Shown here: positions 26,820 to 36,202 of the stretch, in pieces
How positions within the stretch are numbered: the stretch's first letter is position 1
Layout: the number at the start of each line of letters is the position of its first letter
DNA from: Halobacillus andaensis
Lineage (GTDB): Bacteria > Bacillota > Bacilli > Bacillales > Halobacillaceae
Length of the DNA stretch: 64,000 nucleotides
Reading direction: 5' to 3'
Assembly (NCBI RefSeq): GCF_014636475.1
Contig: NZ_BMEL01000003.1
Span: forward strand, 620,001 to 684,000
Notes under the pieces: generated by a model
What the model was told of the DNA's origin: nothing
The model's database searches: none
What the model saw: the letters and a program-made list of their open reading frames with translations, nothing else
Program-made: the position numbers and the translations under genes

Positions 26820-26852
26820 CCAACTAAATAGTAATCATTACTATTTAGTTGG
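26820..26852 (-). promoter_or_regulatory. Perfect 33-nt Zur-type palindrome
   Basis: A 16-1-16 palindrome centred on 26836. The inner 21 bp, AAATAGTAATCATTACTATTT, follow the B. subtilis Zur box (AAATCGTAATCATTACGATTT) with one symmetric change (C to A / G to T). The symmetry continues six more bases on each side (CCAACT/AGTTGG). It lies upstream of the unknown-sufU-GTPase operon. Confidence 0.75.
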
Positions 26853-26924
26853 TTAGAAACTAATTTATCACTAACTTCTTAAAATAACAAGTGAGAAATT
26901 GTGTTTTTATTAATATAAACATAA

Positions 26925-26962
26925 AAGACAAGCGAGCATACAATATATGCACCGCTTGTCTT
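26925..26962 (-). terminator. Terminator-like hairpin after the DUF1456 gene
   Basis: AAGACAAGCG (26925-26934) pairs perfectly with CGCTTGTCTT (26953-26962). The U-run on the minus strand is weak. It lies 24 bp after the stop at 26986. Confidence 0.6.
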
Positions 26963-26985
26963 CCTTATACATAATCTATAATTGA

Positions 26986-27507
26986 TCAGCCTCTATATTT
27001 TATAGCCAATCCTTTCAGGAAATTTCTCGCGTATTGATCGCCGAACACTTTATAATTCTTGTGTCCTTCTTTTCTTAATAACGCGCTTACTTCCCCTTTT
27101 GTTATCTTAACTCCTGCTTCTTCTAAAATATCGATGATATCCTCACTCGTTAATTTCAGCGCGATTTTTACTTTTTTCAGCATGACGTTATTTACACTTG
27201 AAGCATTTTTTATCGACCGATCAGGCTTGTTCGGCTGCCCGGGCTTTGGCTCCTGCGGCCCTCTTTTGAAGGTAATGAAGCCATTTAAAAAGGATTCTAA
27301 CATACTGTTTGTACATTTGATGTGATCTTCAGTTTCTACTTCCTCATCGTCATAATCATCATCGTAACTTTCGTCTGATCTTGTAAGGACCTTTAACACT
27401 TGTTCTTTTGTTAAATGAACGCCGCCAAGTTTGAATATTTCAATCATATCCTGATCTTTTATATCCTGGGCATATCTTAACCTGATTAGTATATCGTTAT
27501 TATCCAT
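26986..27507 (-). CDS. DUF1456 (YehS-like) protein
   Basis: 173 residues with two related halves. Residues about 1-45 (NNDILIRLRYAQDIKDQDMI) and about 105-170 (VNNVMLKKVKIALKLTSEDI) each have the DUF1456 pattern of helices ending in a KEQVLKVL/KGEVSALLR block. An acidic linker and a Pro/Lys-rich segment separate them. YehS-like proteins have no established function. Monocistronic. Confidence 0.82.
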   Translation of the reverse strand: MDNNDILIRLRYAQDIKDQDMIEIFKLGGVHLTKEQVLKVLTRSDESYDDDYDDEEVETEDHIKCTNSMLESFLNGFITFKRGPQEPKPGQPNKPDRSIKNASSVNNVMLKKVKIALKLTSEDIIDILEEAGVKITKGEVSALLRKEGHKNYKVFGDQYARNFLKGLAIKYRG

Positions 27508-27685
27508 TACTAAGCCTCCAATCCAAATTCCAAGATTCTCATTATAACACGCGAAAGCACAAGTTAGTCTATCCTAAAGTGAACAGTTCTAAGCAAACCT
27601 CGTGAATGGTGGGTGTTTGAGTATAGAGACCTGCGGGTATTAACTTTCTGCTGACTAGTTTTAAAGATACATAAGGAGGAGAACT

Positions 27686-27883
27686 ATGATTGTTTCAGGG
27701 AAGATCCATTACAAGCATCACCAGATTGACTTTGAAGTGAAGATGAACCATCAAGATATTCAAGAAGGAGAAATTGCCTCAGAGGAAGCAAAGCATGAGT
27801 TAATTCATGCCATCAATCGAAAGTTCCGGGTTAAATATCCTCTTTCCAGTACTGTGGATCCTGTTCATGTAAGGAAGTTTTAA
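27686..27883 (+). CDS. Hypothetical small protein, 65 residues
   Basis: A short protein behind a very strong AAGGAGGAG site 4 bp before ATG 27686. The sequence starts MIVSGKIHYKHHQIDFEVKM and continues as beta hairpin then helix (EEAKHELIHAINRKFRVKYP). No family recognised. It is a real-gene candidate because of the ribosome site and amphipathic pattern. It has no clear terminator and stands alone between two minus-strand genes. Confidence 0.6.
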   Translation: MIVSGKIHYKHHQIDFEVKMNHQDIQEGEIASEEAKHELIHAINRKFRVKYPLSSTVDPVHVRKF

Positions 27884-27937
27884 ATAAAATTACTTATAAA
27901 GAGTGCCTGCCCGTGCTAAGTTAACCATGCACTAAAT

Positions 27938-29122
27938 TTATAAAAGTTTTTTGACTTTCTCAGCAAAATCCTCACCGTCTATGACCTTTTTCCCGCCTCC
28001 CTGGACGAAATTCGGTTTGCCCCCGCCTTTTCCTTCAATCAGGGGGAGGATTTGTTTAGCGATCTCATTCATATTCCGGCCGATATTTTCTCCACGAGCC
28101 AGCACGAATTGCAGCTGATGTTCCTGTTCACTAATCAGAATAAGATAGGCATCAGAGGCTTCTTCGATGATGGTTTTTCCTAAAGACTGAAGCGTATTGA
28201 TCAGCCGGTCTTTGAACACGCGGTGAATTACCTTATCTCCCTGTGACGCTGAAATGATTTCACGTGCCTCATGCTGAAGCAGCTGTTCTTCCAGCTCAGC
28301 GATTTGCTTGTCTTTCTCTTTGCTTAGCTTGATGATCTCTCCGACTTCCTCTGCAAGCTGATGTTCGGGTTTTGGTACGAGCCGCTTCATTTCTGTTACT
28401 ACTTGATGCTTCTGTCTAAGCTTATCCAGCACCCGCTGACCGCAGACAAACTCCAGACGCACCTGTTTCTTGTTTTTTGTCCATCCGAGGAACTTAACAG
28501 CCATCACTTCACCCGTGACGTTCGGGTGTGTGCCTCCACAGCCGTTGTAATCAATTCCTGGAATAATCACAAGCCGGACTTCCCCATCGACGGCGATCGG
28601 CTTGCGAAGCGGATATTCTGCCGCCTCTTTAACGGACATCCATTTCGATTCAACCGGAACGTTGTCACAGATGATCTTGTTCACCTGTTCCTCTGCCTTC
28701 TTCAAAAGATCGTCATCGAGATGACTCGTATCTAAATCGATCGTCACTGTGTCTTTTCCAAGATGGAAGCTCGTTGTTGGAATGCCGAACTGGTCATGGA
28801 ATATCGCTGAAAGGATATGCTGGCCGCAGTGCTGCTGCATATGGTCAATTCTACGCGCTTGATCGATTCTTCCCTGCACCATGCCTGTCTCAGATGGAAA
28901 CGCTTCTTTTATGTAATGACGCACCTCGTCTTCTACTTCTTCCACATCAATGACTTCGATTTCATTCAGCGTGCCTTGATCATGCGGCTGCCCGCCGCCT
29001 GTCGGATAAAATGCTGTTTTTTCGAGCACGACATAAAATCCGTGCTCGTCTTGATCTATTTTTGTAACCTTAGATTCGAATTCCATTTGATAGGCATCTA
29101 TGTAGTACAGCTTTCTCGTCAT
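27938..29122 (-). CDS. Alanyl-tRNA editing protein (AlaX-L type)
   Basis: A free-standing editing enzyme that hydrolyses Ser/Gly mischarged on tRNA-Ala. Zinc-binding motifs HMQQHCGQH (about 95-103) and CGGTHPNVTGEV (about 195) form the editing site, and GGKGGGKPNFVQGGGKK near the end is a DHHA1-type tail, making it the long form. I place the start at ATG 29122 (MTRKLYYIDAY): AGGAGG is 8 bp upstream, while in-frame starts further up lack a site or are too close. It lies 92 bp downstream of topB on the same strand. Confidence 0.9.
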   Translation of the reverse strand: MTRKLYYIDAYQMEFESKVTKIDQDEHGFYVVLEKTAFYPTGGGQPHDQGTLNEIEVIDVEEVEDEVRHYIKEAFPSETGMVQGRIDQARRIDHMQQHCGQHILSAIFHDQFGIPTTSFHLGKDTVTIDLDTSHLDDDLLKKAEEQVNKIICDNVPVESKWMSVKEAAEYPLRKPIAVDGEVRLVIIPGIDYNGCGGTHPNVTGEVMAVKFLGWTKNKKQVRLEFVCGQRVLDKLRQKHQVVTEMKRLVPKPEHQLAEEVGEIIKLSKEKDKQIAELEEQLLQHEAREIISASQGDKVIHRVFKDRLINTLQSLGKTIIEEASDAYLILISEQEHQLQFVLARGENIGRNMNEIAKQILPLIEGKGGGKPNFVQGGGKKVIDGEDFAEKVKKLL

Positions 29123-29214
29123 TGTCATTTCCTCCTCAAAGTTCCTAGAGGTATCGTAACATGTTTTTTTTAAAAAATGCCCGACCCTCGTCATACGAAG
29201 CCGGGCACCAGAAT

Positions 29215-31350
29215 TCAAGCTTTCTTTTTAAAATCAAACGTAATCTTGTAGTTTTCGTCCAATGTTAAAGCGGTACTAAACGTTTTCTTTCCTTTAAAGC
29301 CTTTTAGAACCCTTGTCCGCTTCTTCTCGCATAACGTTTTAATCATATTGTTCGTTAACGTTTTCCCTGCTAACCTCTTAGGAAAGGTGACTTTACACCC
29401 TTCTTTATAATTGGAGCACGCATAAAATTTGTATCGATCCATAATCGAACCAGAAGCACAGGCCGGGCATTTAGCGATCGGTTCGTTCCACTTCTTTTTC
29501 TCTCCGGTGGTTCGAACGTTCACCTGTTGAATGGAGTCGGGAGTTTCTTGAATTAACTTTTCAATAAACTGTCCAGTCTGCTTAAGAAAAACTTGTTTAG
29601 ATCCTTCGCCTCTGCCGATTTTCTTTAAGTAGGCTTCCCACTTCGCTGTAAGGGAAGGGCTTGATAACAGCGTTCCCTCAATTGCTTCACAAAGCATAAT
29701 CCCTTTATCTGTGACATACACGTTGTTATTATTCACTTCAATGTATTTCTGCGCCTTAATCGTTTCAATAATACTGGAGCGGGTGGCTTCAGTTCCCAGG
29801 CCTTCAACTTCCTTTAAAATCTCCACGTCTTCTTCATCATTCATGAGCTTCCCGCACGTTTTCATCATGTTGATGAGCTGCCCTTCGGTATAAGGCTTCG
29901 GCGGCAGCGTCATGCTTTCTTTAATATGAAGACGCGCACCTACCTCTTCCCCTTTCTGAACATTTGGAAGAAAAGCCTCTTTCTCCTGTTTTGATGGAGT
30001 CGGCTTTGGAAAAAGCTCCTTCCATCCCCTTTTCACTTCTCTTCTGCCCGTCGATTTAAAAGGCAGGTCGTGAACATGAGTGAAAATCACCGTCTCTTCA
30101 TATACGTAGTCGGCGTGAAACATCGCAAGCGTTGTCGCCAGCACTTCATTGTAAATGTTGCGCTCCTCGCGGCTTAGTCCATTCAGCTTCTTCTCGGTAG
30201 GTACGGTCTTCGTTGGAATGATGGCATAGTGCTCCTGGACTTTACTTGAGTTGACGAACCGTTTGTTTGGTTTTAAAGACACAGGGGTAAAAGAAACATT
30301 TAACGCTTTCTGATAGGCATTCAAATTGTTCACTACATAGCTAAATTCACTTTCCGTTATAAAGTTGCAGTCTGTCCGTGGATAGGAAACCAGCCGCTTC
30401 TCATAAAGTTTCTGCATCGTCTTCAACACCTGTGACGGCGTATATTTCCACCGTCGATTCGCAACGCTTTGGAGAGTGGACAAGGAATGCAGTTTCGGTG
30501 ACTTTTGGTATTTTGTCTTTTGATCGATTTTCTCAACAATACCTGTCAGGTCTTCCTTTTCTTTCAGCCCATGCTTGTCCATAAGTTCCTGCACTTTCGC
30601 CTTATCCTTTTCCTTAATTTCAGCCAGGCCTTTATAAGCACCTGTTTCCGCTTGAAAAAGCCCCTCGATCTGATAAAAAGGCTCGGAGACAAAGTTTTCT
30701 ATTTCCTTGTGTCGTTGATAGATTAAATACACCGTCGGAGACTGCACGCGACCAATTGAAAGATAGCTAGAAAAACCTTTCTTCTGCAAAAGTAAGGTAA
30801 ACAGGCGGCTCGCATTGATCCCCACCATCCAATCACTAATTTGGCGGGCTTTCGCTTCATCAAATAAACGCAAGTCCTTGTCGTTACTTTGTAAATTCTT
30901 AAATCCTTTGCGCACTTCATCCTTCTCAAGAGAATTGATCCACAATCGTTGAATCGGCTTTCCTTTTACCCCTGTTAAGCGGAGAATACTGTAAAAAATG
31001 TTCGAGCCCTCCCGGTCGACGTCGGCCGCATTCACGAGCACGTCCGCCTGCTGGAACAGCTTCTTAACCGCTTGAAACTGCTCCCATTTCCCTTTAGACA
31101 CTTTTTCTAAAAAACGATCAGGGACGATCGGCAGCTGATCAAGCTTCCATCGCTTCCACTCTGGTTTATAATCATGAGGTTCTTTTAATTCAACCAGGTG
31201 ACCGACTCCCCACGTGATCGTCGCACCATTCGGGAATGTCTCATCCGGCTTTAACTGTATATGCGTTTTCGTTTTTTCCTGTATCGTAAAAGCCTCTGCA
31301 TAAGCTTTTGCCTGAGAGGGTTTTTCGGCTAAGATGACCACTCGTGTCAC
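29215..31350 (-). CDS. topB: DNA topoisomerase III
   Basis: Type IA topoisomerase for decatenation and relaxation of negatively supercoiled DNA. TOPRIM at the N-terminus (VVILAEKPSQ; VNAADVDREG with the Asp-x-Asp pair), active-site Tyr in RLVSYPRTDC (about 318), and a C-terminal zinc ribbon (CPACASGSIMDRYKFYAC, then a fourth Cys). 711 residues. The start is GTG 31350: GGGAGTGGAG lies just upstream and VTRVVILAEKPSQ is where family similarity begins; the frame itself runs to 31431. No operon partner upstream. Confidence 0.93.
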   Translation of the reverse strand: MTRVVILAEKPSQAKAYAEAFTIQEKTKTHIQLKPDETFPNGATITWGVGHLVELKEPHDYKPEWKRWKLDQLPIVPDRFLEKVSKGKWEQFQAVKKLFQQADVLVNAADVDREGSNIFYSILRLTGVKGKPIQRLWINSLEKDEVRKGFKNLQSNDKDLRLFDEAKARQISDWMVGINASRLFTLLLQKKGFSSYLSIGRVQSPTVYLIYQRHKEIENFVSEPFYQIEGLFQAETGAYKGLAEIKEKDKAKVQELMDKHGLKEKEDLTGIVEKIDQKTKYQKSPKLHSLSTLQSVANRRWKYTPSQVLKTMQKLYEKRLVSYPRTDCNFITESEFSYVVNNLNAYQKALNVSFTPVSLKPNKRFVNSSKVQEHYAIIPTKTVPTEKKLNGLSREERNIYNEVLATTLAMFHADYVYEETVIFTHVHDLPFKSTGRREVKRGWKELFPKPTPSKQEKEAFLPNVQKGEEVGARLHIKESMTLPPKPYTEGQLINMMKTCGKLMNDEEDVEILKEVEGLGTEATRSSIIETIKAQKYIEVNNNNVYVTDKGIMLCEAIEGTLLSSPSLTAKWEAYLKKIGRGEGSKQVFLKQTGQFIEKLIQETPDSIQQVNVRTTGEKKKWNEPIAKCPACASGSIMDRYKFYACSNYKEGCKVTFPKRLAGKTLTNNMIKTLCEKKRTRVLKGFKGKKTFSTALTLDENYKITFDFKKKA

Positions 31351-31460
31351 GGTCTCTCCACTCCCTTCAATGAACTTCAAGATTACTATGGGAAGAAAAG
31401 GAAAGCAAGGGATGTGAGGGGAATTCAACAAAGAATTAAAAGGAGCCTAAAAAACGTAAA

Positions 31461-31495
31461 AAGAGATCAATCCAAACGGTTGGAATTGATCTCTT
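31461..31495 (-). terminator. Terminator of the oxygenase gene
   Basis: Inverted repeat AAGAGATCAA(T)TCCAA (31461-31475) with 31480-31495, 4-nt loop, A's upstream giving U's on the minus strand. It lies between the oxygenase stop and the topB start. Confidence 0.75.
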
Positions 31496-31544
31496 CTATT
31501 ATAAAACGAGATGTTCGTTGGACTGTGGTTCCATACACTTAAGC

Positions 31545-32180
31545 TTATCGATACTGTTTTCTCCGTACCCACATCGTCGCTGCCCATTTTTCACCGGCTG
31601 TAACTGGAGATCCGCCGTGGAGTGTACGTTCATTAATCACAGGATCTGAATAAAAATATTCAAAATAGACGCCCATTCCTTTATGAGGCGAGATCGATAG
31701 ATTCATGTGTGGAAAGTAAGTTTCCCCTCCCTCTTCTACATCATTTAAGTAAAGGACAAGCGTGCTGATCCTTGGGTTGTTCGCCGCTCTGACTTTTGAT
31801 TTGAAATAATCGTAATGGGCTTTATATTCCTGGCCTTGTTTATAATTCAGTATATGAAGTCCTTCTCCATGTTCTACGGGTACGTTCATAATTTGCGCGA
31901 TCCGATTTTCGATTCTGTTCGTGACATCATCCTCAGGCAAGAACGTGCTGCTGCTCGTACGAATATCGCTCACCTCGTGTCTTGAGCCGATTTTTGATCG
32001 GTTCACGCGATCTTTCGAAAGACGGATGAGCTCCTCACACTCTGCCTCACTTACCACGTTTCCCAGGATAGCGATTTTAGGATCTTCCATTTTTGCGATA
32101 ATCGCTATCTCACGGTCTTCGGTCATAATCTTGTTTCCAGTGTGGTCAAAAATTGAAGCTTCTTTTACTTGCATTGTCAC
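31545..32180 (-). CDS. 2OG-Fe(II) oxygenase, prolyl 4-hydroxylase type
   Basis: 211 residues, close in size to the Bacillus anthracis-type prolyl 4-hydroxylase. Iron ligands HYD (HYDYF, about 130-132) and the distal His in ERTLHGGSPV, plus the 2-oxoglutarate-binding Lys in AGEKWAATMWVR, are all present. It would hydroxylate Pro in a peptide or protein using O2 and 2-oxoglutarate; the target is unknown. Single gene with its own terminator. Confidence 0.88.
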   Translation of the reverse strand: MTMQVKEASIFDHTGNKIMTEDREIAIIAKMEDPKIAILGNVVSEAECEELIRLSKDRVNRSKIGSRHEVSDIRTSSSTFLPEDDVTNRIENRIAQIMNVPVEHGEGLHILNYKQGQEYKAHYDYFKSKVRAANNPRISTLVLYLNDVEEGGETYFPHMNLSISPHKGMGVYFEYFYSDPVINERTLHGGSPVTAGEKWAATMWVRRKQYR

Positions 32181-32461
32181 TTTTTCATCAACCTCTTCTA
32201 AATTTGATAAAACGCTTACAAAGAGACAAATTTACCTTTAATAAATTGTAGAACACAAAATCTATTTTACCACATTTTTACTATATTTTCTTTATTTTTC
32301 ATAAAAACCAAAAAATGTTCCTCACCTCATTATGGGAGTAGTCATCTTCACCCTATCTCAAAAGGACCAAAGACACTTGTCAATAATCCTTCACAATTTC
32401 TCCATGAATTCTTGATAGTTTACGTTCATGATAGAAGTATAAAGTAAAGGAGCTGATTACT

Positions 32462-32773
32462 ATGAAAAAATTCATGATTGGCGCATTATCCTTAGGATTG
32501 GTGGCAGCTGCCGGCGTTACTAGTGTTCAGGCTGTAAGTGGACAGATGGAAATGCCAGCTGAAGAAAATGAACATATGATGGAAATGAGTGAAATGCATC
32601 AAGAAATGATCGATTCGAATGGGGAAATGAATTTTGGCCAGGTAAAGAAATTCATGAGTGACATGCATCCAGAATGGAGTAACGAAGACATGAAGCAGAT
32701 GTATCAGTCGGTGCATGGGACAAATGGGGCTGCACCTAGTAAGAATTTTGAACATATGCATATGAATAAATAA
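32462..32773 (+). CDS. Secreted Met/His-rich small protein
   Basis: 103 residues with a signal peptide (MKKFMIGALSLGLVAAAGVT, cleavage after SVQA). The mature part has about 16 Met and 6-8 His: MEMPAEENEHMMEMSEMHQE, then NFGQVKKFMSDMHPEWS and NFEHMHMNK. The NFGQ...FMxxMHPxWS core recurs in small secreted proteins of bacilli of unknown function. The Met/His density suggests Cu(I) or other soft-metal binding, but no copper gene is nearby. Strong AAAGGAG site. Confidence 0.75.
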   Translation: MKKFMIGALSLGLVAAAGVTSVQAVSGQMEMPAEENEHMMEMSEMHQEMIDSNGEMNFGQVKKFMSDMHPEWSNEDMKQMYQSVHGTNGAAPSKNFEHMHMNK

Positions 32774-32847
32774 AAATAGAGAGACCGGGACATTAGTAAA
32801 GCAGTGAGAAAACCGAATATTCGTATAAACTGCAGATCCTCAGTGCA

Positions 32848-32958
32848 GTCAAAATGCTAAGACTCCCGTGGGAACAGCGCGAGCCGAAGATGCAGGAAAT
32901 CACTCTTTGTTTTCTGAGGAATCTAAGGTCCCGCCCACGGAAAGCGGAGTATTTTGAC
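32848..32958. repeat. Folded dispersed repeat (~110 nt family)
   Basis: Outer arms GTCAAAAT (32848-32855) and ATTTTGAC (32951-32958). Inner CCCGTGGGAAC pairs with GTCCCGCCCACGG. Shares GACTCCCGTGGG and CGGAAAGCGGAG with the copies at 5020, 8276 and 14352. It makes up most of the 32774-33085 gap. Confidence 0.6.
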
Positions 32959-32987
32959 AGAGCGATGGTTTGAATGCTCTTTAACAT

Positions 32988-33030
32988 AAATCATCCGAAC
33001 TGATTCCTACAGAATTGTTCGGATGATTTT
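32988..33030. terminator. Bidirectional terminator-like hairpin
   Basis: AAATCATCCGAAC (32988-33000) pairs with GTTCGGATGATTT (33017-33029), T-rich on the plus side. It can end proB (minus strand, stop at 33086) or transcription from the small secreted protein gene. Confidence 0.6.
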
Positions 33031-33085
33031 ATGCTTTATTCAGTTTTGTCCCAGCCTGTATGGATAGAATCCTATTCTTATCTAA

Positions 33086-34192
33086 CTAGCTCGAACTTAC
33101 CCAATAATCCCGATGAATAACAACCTTTTGATCACTATTGGCTTTGATCATAGCCTCTGTGCTTGACAATCCCTTAATTTCTAACAATTGATGAGAAGAA
33201 AAATTCACACTGCCCTTCCCAATTAGCTGCCCCTTTAGGTTCACTACCTCAACGACATCATTGACGCTAAAGTTACCACTAATATTTGTTACACCAGCAG
33301 GTAAAAGACTTTTACCATTTCTTACGATAGCAGCTTCAGCACCGTGATCAACTTCAATTTTTCCACTAGGAATGGAATGCAGCGCCAGCCACTGTTTAGA
33401 TTGATTCATACTGGCTTGTGAACTGCCGCCGATATAAGTCCCATCCCCTTTCCCAAGTAAAATATCAACAAGCTTTTCATCGCCCGTCCCCGATCCAATA
33501 AATACTTTCACCCCTAAACGCAATGCTGTACGTGCTGCCTCTATTTTTGATTTCATCCCGCCCGTACCAACTTTTGAACCAGCTCCAGACGCACCATTTA
33601 CTAAATCATCATCAATTTCATGAAGGTAATTATACTTTTTGGCGTTTGGATGTGTCCGAGGATTTTGGTCATAGATCCCATTGATATCCGTTAGGATCAT
33701 TAATAAATCTGCATGCACAAGTCCACTAACGAGAGCTGATAACATGTCATTATCGCCAAAGGTTAATTCTTCAACTAATACTGAATCATTTTCATTAATA
33801 ATCGGTGTGACATTCCGCTTTAAAAGTTCAGATAAGGTGGCATGAGCATTTTGATATTGATCTTTGTACAAGAAATTTTGCCTCGATAATAGTAACTGTG
33901 CTGCCACAACGCCATGCCTTTTAAACTCTTCTGTATAACCTCTTAATAATTGCCCCTGACCTACGGCTGCGGCTGCTTGTTTACCCGCAATTGTTACAGG
34001 ACGTGAGGAATAGCCAATGTCTGTAAAGCCAGCTGCAACGGCTCCGGATGATATCAAAATCACTTCATGCCCCAGCTGCTTTAAACGCGCAAGCGCATCT
34101 ACGTGCTCACGCAGCTTTTCACTACTTAATCCACCATTTGTATTTGTTAAGGAGCTGCTGCCTATTTTGACAACGATCCGTTTCTTGGTCAT
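33086..34192 (-). CDS. proB: Glutamate 5-kinase
   Basis: First step of proline synthesis, phosphorylating glutamate to gamma-glutamyl phosphate. 368 residues: kinase domain ([18 protein letters not shown]-like [28 protein letters not shown]) plus a C-terminal PUA domain (about 275-360, [20 protein letters not shown]). No proA follows or precedes it, unlike a proBA operon. In halophilic bacilli a separate proB-type kinase can feed osmotic proline synthesis. Proximity to betA-betB makes an osmotic role attractive but unproven. Confidence 0.93.
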   Translation of the reverse strand: MTKKRIVVKIGSSSLTNTNGGLSSEKLREHVDALARLKQLGHEVILISSGAVAAGFTDIGYSSRPVTIAGKQAAAAVGQGQLLRGYTEEFKRHGVVAAQLLLSRQNFLYKDQYQNAHATLSELLKRNVTPIINENDSVLVEELTFGDNDMLSALVSGLVHADLLMILTDINGIYDQNPRTHPNAKKYNYLHEIDDDLVNGASGAGSKVGTGGMKSKIEAARTALRLGVKVFIGSGTGDEKLVDILLGKGDGTYIGGSSQASMNQSKQWLALHSIPSGKIEVDHGAEAAIVRNGKSLLPAGVTNISGNFSVNDVVEVVNLKGQLIGKGSVNFSSHQLLEIKGLSSTEAMIKANSDQKVVIHRDYWVSSS

Positions 34193-34321
34193 TTTTATTC
34201 ACCATCCACTTTTACATATGAGTAGAAACCGGTTTAAAATTTTCAGTCTATTAATGACATTATACATCAGAATCCCCTTGCAAGTTAGGATAAATAACAG
34301 TCCTGCGTCTGTAAAGCTATC

Positions 34322-34388
34322 AAAAAAAGAAGGCACTCAATCATAAATGCATGCTTCACGAGCAAATACATTTAGAAAGGGGCCTTCT
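34322..34388 (-). terminator. Probable terminator of the bet operon
   Basis: AGAAGGC (34388 side, minus strand) pairs with GCCTTCT across about 46 nt, followed on the minus strand by TTTTTTTG (34322-34328). The long loop contains a smaller ATGCAT palindrome. Confidence 0.55.
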
Positions 34389-34399
34389 CCATCAAAGTG

Positions 34400-36082
34400 T
34401 TATTCAGTTACTGTACCCGCATCGGCTGGATGCACTCCATGACGATAGAAGTCAGCATCAATTGGATCCAGTGGTTTACGTCCAAGGATAAGGTCTGCTG
34501 CTTTTTCCGCGAGCATTAATACAGGTGCATGAATGTTGCCGTTTGTTACGTAAGGCATGGCAGATGCATCAACTACGCGTACGTTATCAAGTCCGTGAAC
34601 CTTCATTGTATTAGGATCTACGACAGACATCGGATCTGAAGCAGGTCCCATTTTGGCTGTACAAGACGGGTGAAGCGCAGTCTCAGCGTCCTCTTTTACC
34701 CAGTCCAGGATTTCTTCGTCGGTATGCACGGTAGGACCAGGCGAGATTTCCCCTGCATTGTACGTTTTCATCGCAGGCTGTGACATAATTTCACGAGTAA
34801 TTCTAATCGCTTCCACCCACTCGCGTTTATCCTGTTCTGTAGAAAGGTAGTTGTATACCATGCTCGGATGCTCTTTCGGATCTTTCGAGCGAATTTTTAA
34901 TGAACCGCGTGCATCAGAGTACATAGGTCCGATGTGTACCTGGAACCCGTGATCCGTTGGCGCTTTCTGTCCATCGTAACGCACCGCTACTGGAAGGAAG
35001 TGGAACATCAAGTTTGGATAGTCAACCTCTTCGTTCGAACGGACGAATCCTCCGCCTTCGAAGTGGTTCGTTGCTGCTGGTCCTGTGCGTCCAAGCATCC
35101 ATTGTAAACCAATCCATGGCATACGTGCTTTATTCAAGTTGGGCTGTTCGGAAACAGGGAGTGGACAAGCGTGCTGAACATAAACTTCAAGGTGATCCTG
35201 AAGGTTTTCTCCAACACCTGGAAGGTCGACAACTGGTTCGATGCCAAGGGAGCGAAGGTGTTTCGCGTCTCCTACACCTGACAATTGAAGCAGCTGCGGT
35301 GTGTTAATGGCACCACCAGCAAGGACGACTTCACCTGCTTCAACTTGATGCGTTTTTCCGTTTCGCTGATAGGTCAACCCTTTCGCACGAGTACCATCGA
35401 AGTCAATACTTGAAACAAATGCACGAGTCTTCACTGTTAGATTCTCCCGGTCCATTACCGGATGCAGATAGGCACGGGAAGCGGACATTCGCTGGCCTTT
35501 GTACACATGCTTATCAAACGGTCCGAATCCTTCCTGGCGAAAACCATTCACATCAGGAGTTCGTGAATAACCAGCCTCTACTCCTGCATTAAAGAAGGCC
35601 TGGAATAATGGATTTTTAGCTGGGCCGCGTTCCAATTTAATCGGACCATCATGGCCGCGAAGATCATCGTCTGGTGATGCTAAAGCATTTTCCAGGCGTT
35701 TGAAATATGGAAGGCAGTGAGCCCAATTCCATGTTTCCATACCTGAATCGGCGCCCCAGCGTTCATAGTCCATCGGATTTCCACGCTGATAAATCATACC
35801 GTTGATGGAACTGGAACCTCCAAGTACTTTTCCTCGGGCATGCTTGATGCGTCGTCCATTCATATAAGGCTCAGGGTCAGATTCATATTTCCAGTCGTAA
35901 AGGCTTTTACCTGCAGGAAACGGCAGAGCAGCCGGCATTTGGATCAACAGGTCCCATGAATAGTCACTGCGTCCCGCCTCTAAAACAAGAACACTTTTTT
36001 TCCCATCTTCACTTAGACGGTTGCCGAGTACGGAACCCGCACTACCGCCGCCAATGATTACAATATCGTAAAACTCACTCAT
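34400..36082 (-). CDS. betA: Choline dehydrogenase (GMC oxidoreductase)
   Basis: 560-residue FAD enzyme. FAD motif [19 protein letters not shown] at the N-terminus, the GMC signature [18 protein letters not shown], and the C-terminal HPSCTAKMG and [17 protein letters not shown] typical of BetA. It oxidises choline to betaine aldehyde. It lies 120 bp downstream of the betaine aldehyde dehydrogenase gene on the same strand. Bacillus subtilis uses the unrelated GbsB for this step, so a BetA-type enzyme in this background is notable. A hairpin (36114-36147) in the gap may tune expression. Confidence 0.93.
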   Translation of the reverse strand: MSEFYDIVIIGGGSAGSVLGNRLSEDGKKSVLVLEAGRSDYSWDLLIQMPAALPFPAGKSLYDWKYESDPEPYMNGRRIKHARGKVLGGSSSINGMIYQRGNPMDYERWGADSGMETWNWAHCLPYFKRLENALASPDDDLRGHDGPIKLERGPAKNPLFQAFFNAGVEAGYSRTPDVNGFRQEGFGPFDKHVYKGQRMSASRAYLHPVMDRENLTVKTRAFVSSIDFDGTRAKGLTYQRNGKTHQVEAGEVVLAGGAINTPQLLQLSGVGDAKHLRSLGIEPVVDLPGVGENLQDHLEVYVQHACPLPVSEQPNLNKARMPWIGLQWMLGRTGPAATNHFEGGGFVRSNEEVDYPNLMFHFLPVAVRYDGQKAPTDHGFQVHIGPMYSDARGSLKIRSKDPKEHPSMVYNYLSTEQDKREWVEAIRITREIMSQPAMKTYNAGEISPGPTVHTDEEILDWVKEDAETALHPSCTAKMGPASDPMSVVDPNTMKVHGLDNVRVVDASAMPYVTNGNIHAPVLMLAEKAADLILGRKPLDPIDADFYRHGVHPADAGTVTE

Positions 36083-36113
36083 ATTCAGTTCCTCCTTGAT
36101 GTTAAATTTGAAA

Positions 36114-36147
36114 AGAAGGGTTGAAAGCTATCGATGATAACCCTTCT
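36114..36147 (-). terminator. Intercistronic hairpin between betB and betA
   Basis: AGAAGGGTT (36114-36122) pairs perfectly with AACCCTTCT (36139-36147). It has no clear U-run, so it may act as a processing or attenuating element more than a terminator. Confidence 0.45.
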
Positions 36148-36202
36148 ACCTTTATCAAATTCAGTTCACGTTTTATATAAAGAAAAGAAATAGATCGTCT
36201 GC

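Noticed and set aside
32793-32987. 64-codon minus-strand frame
   Set aside because: It lies within the folded repeat at 32848-32958 and has no independent support.
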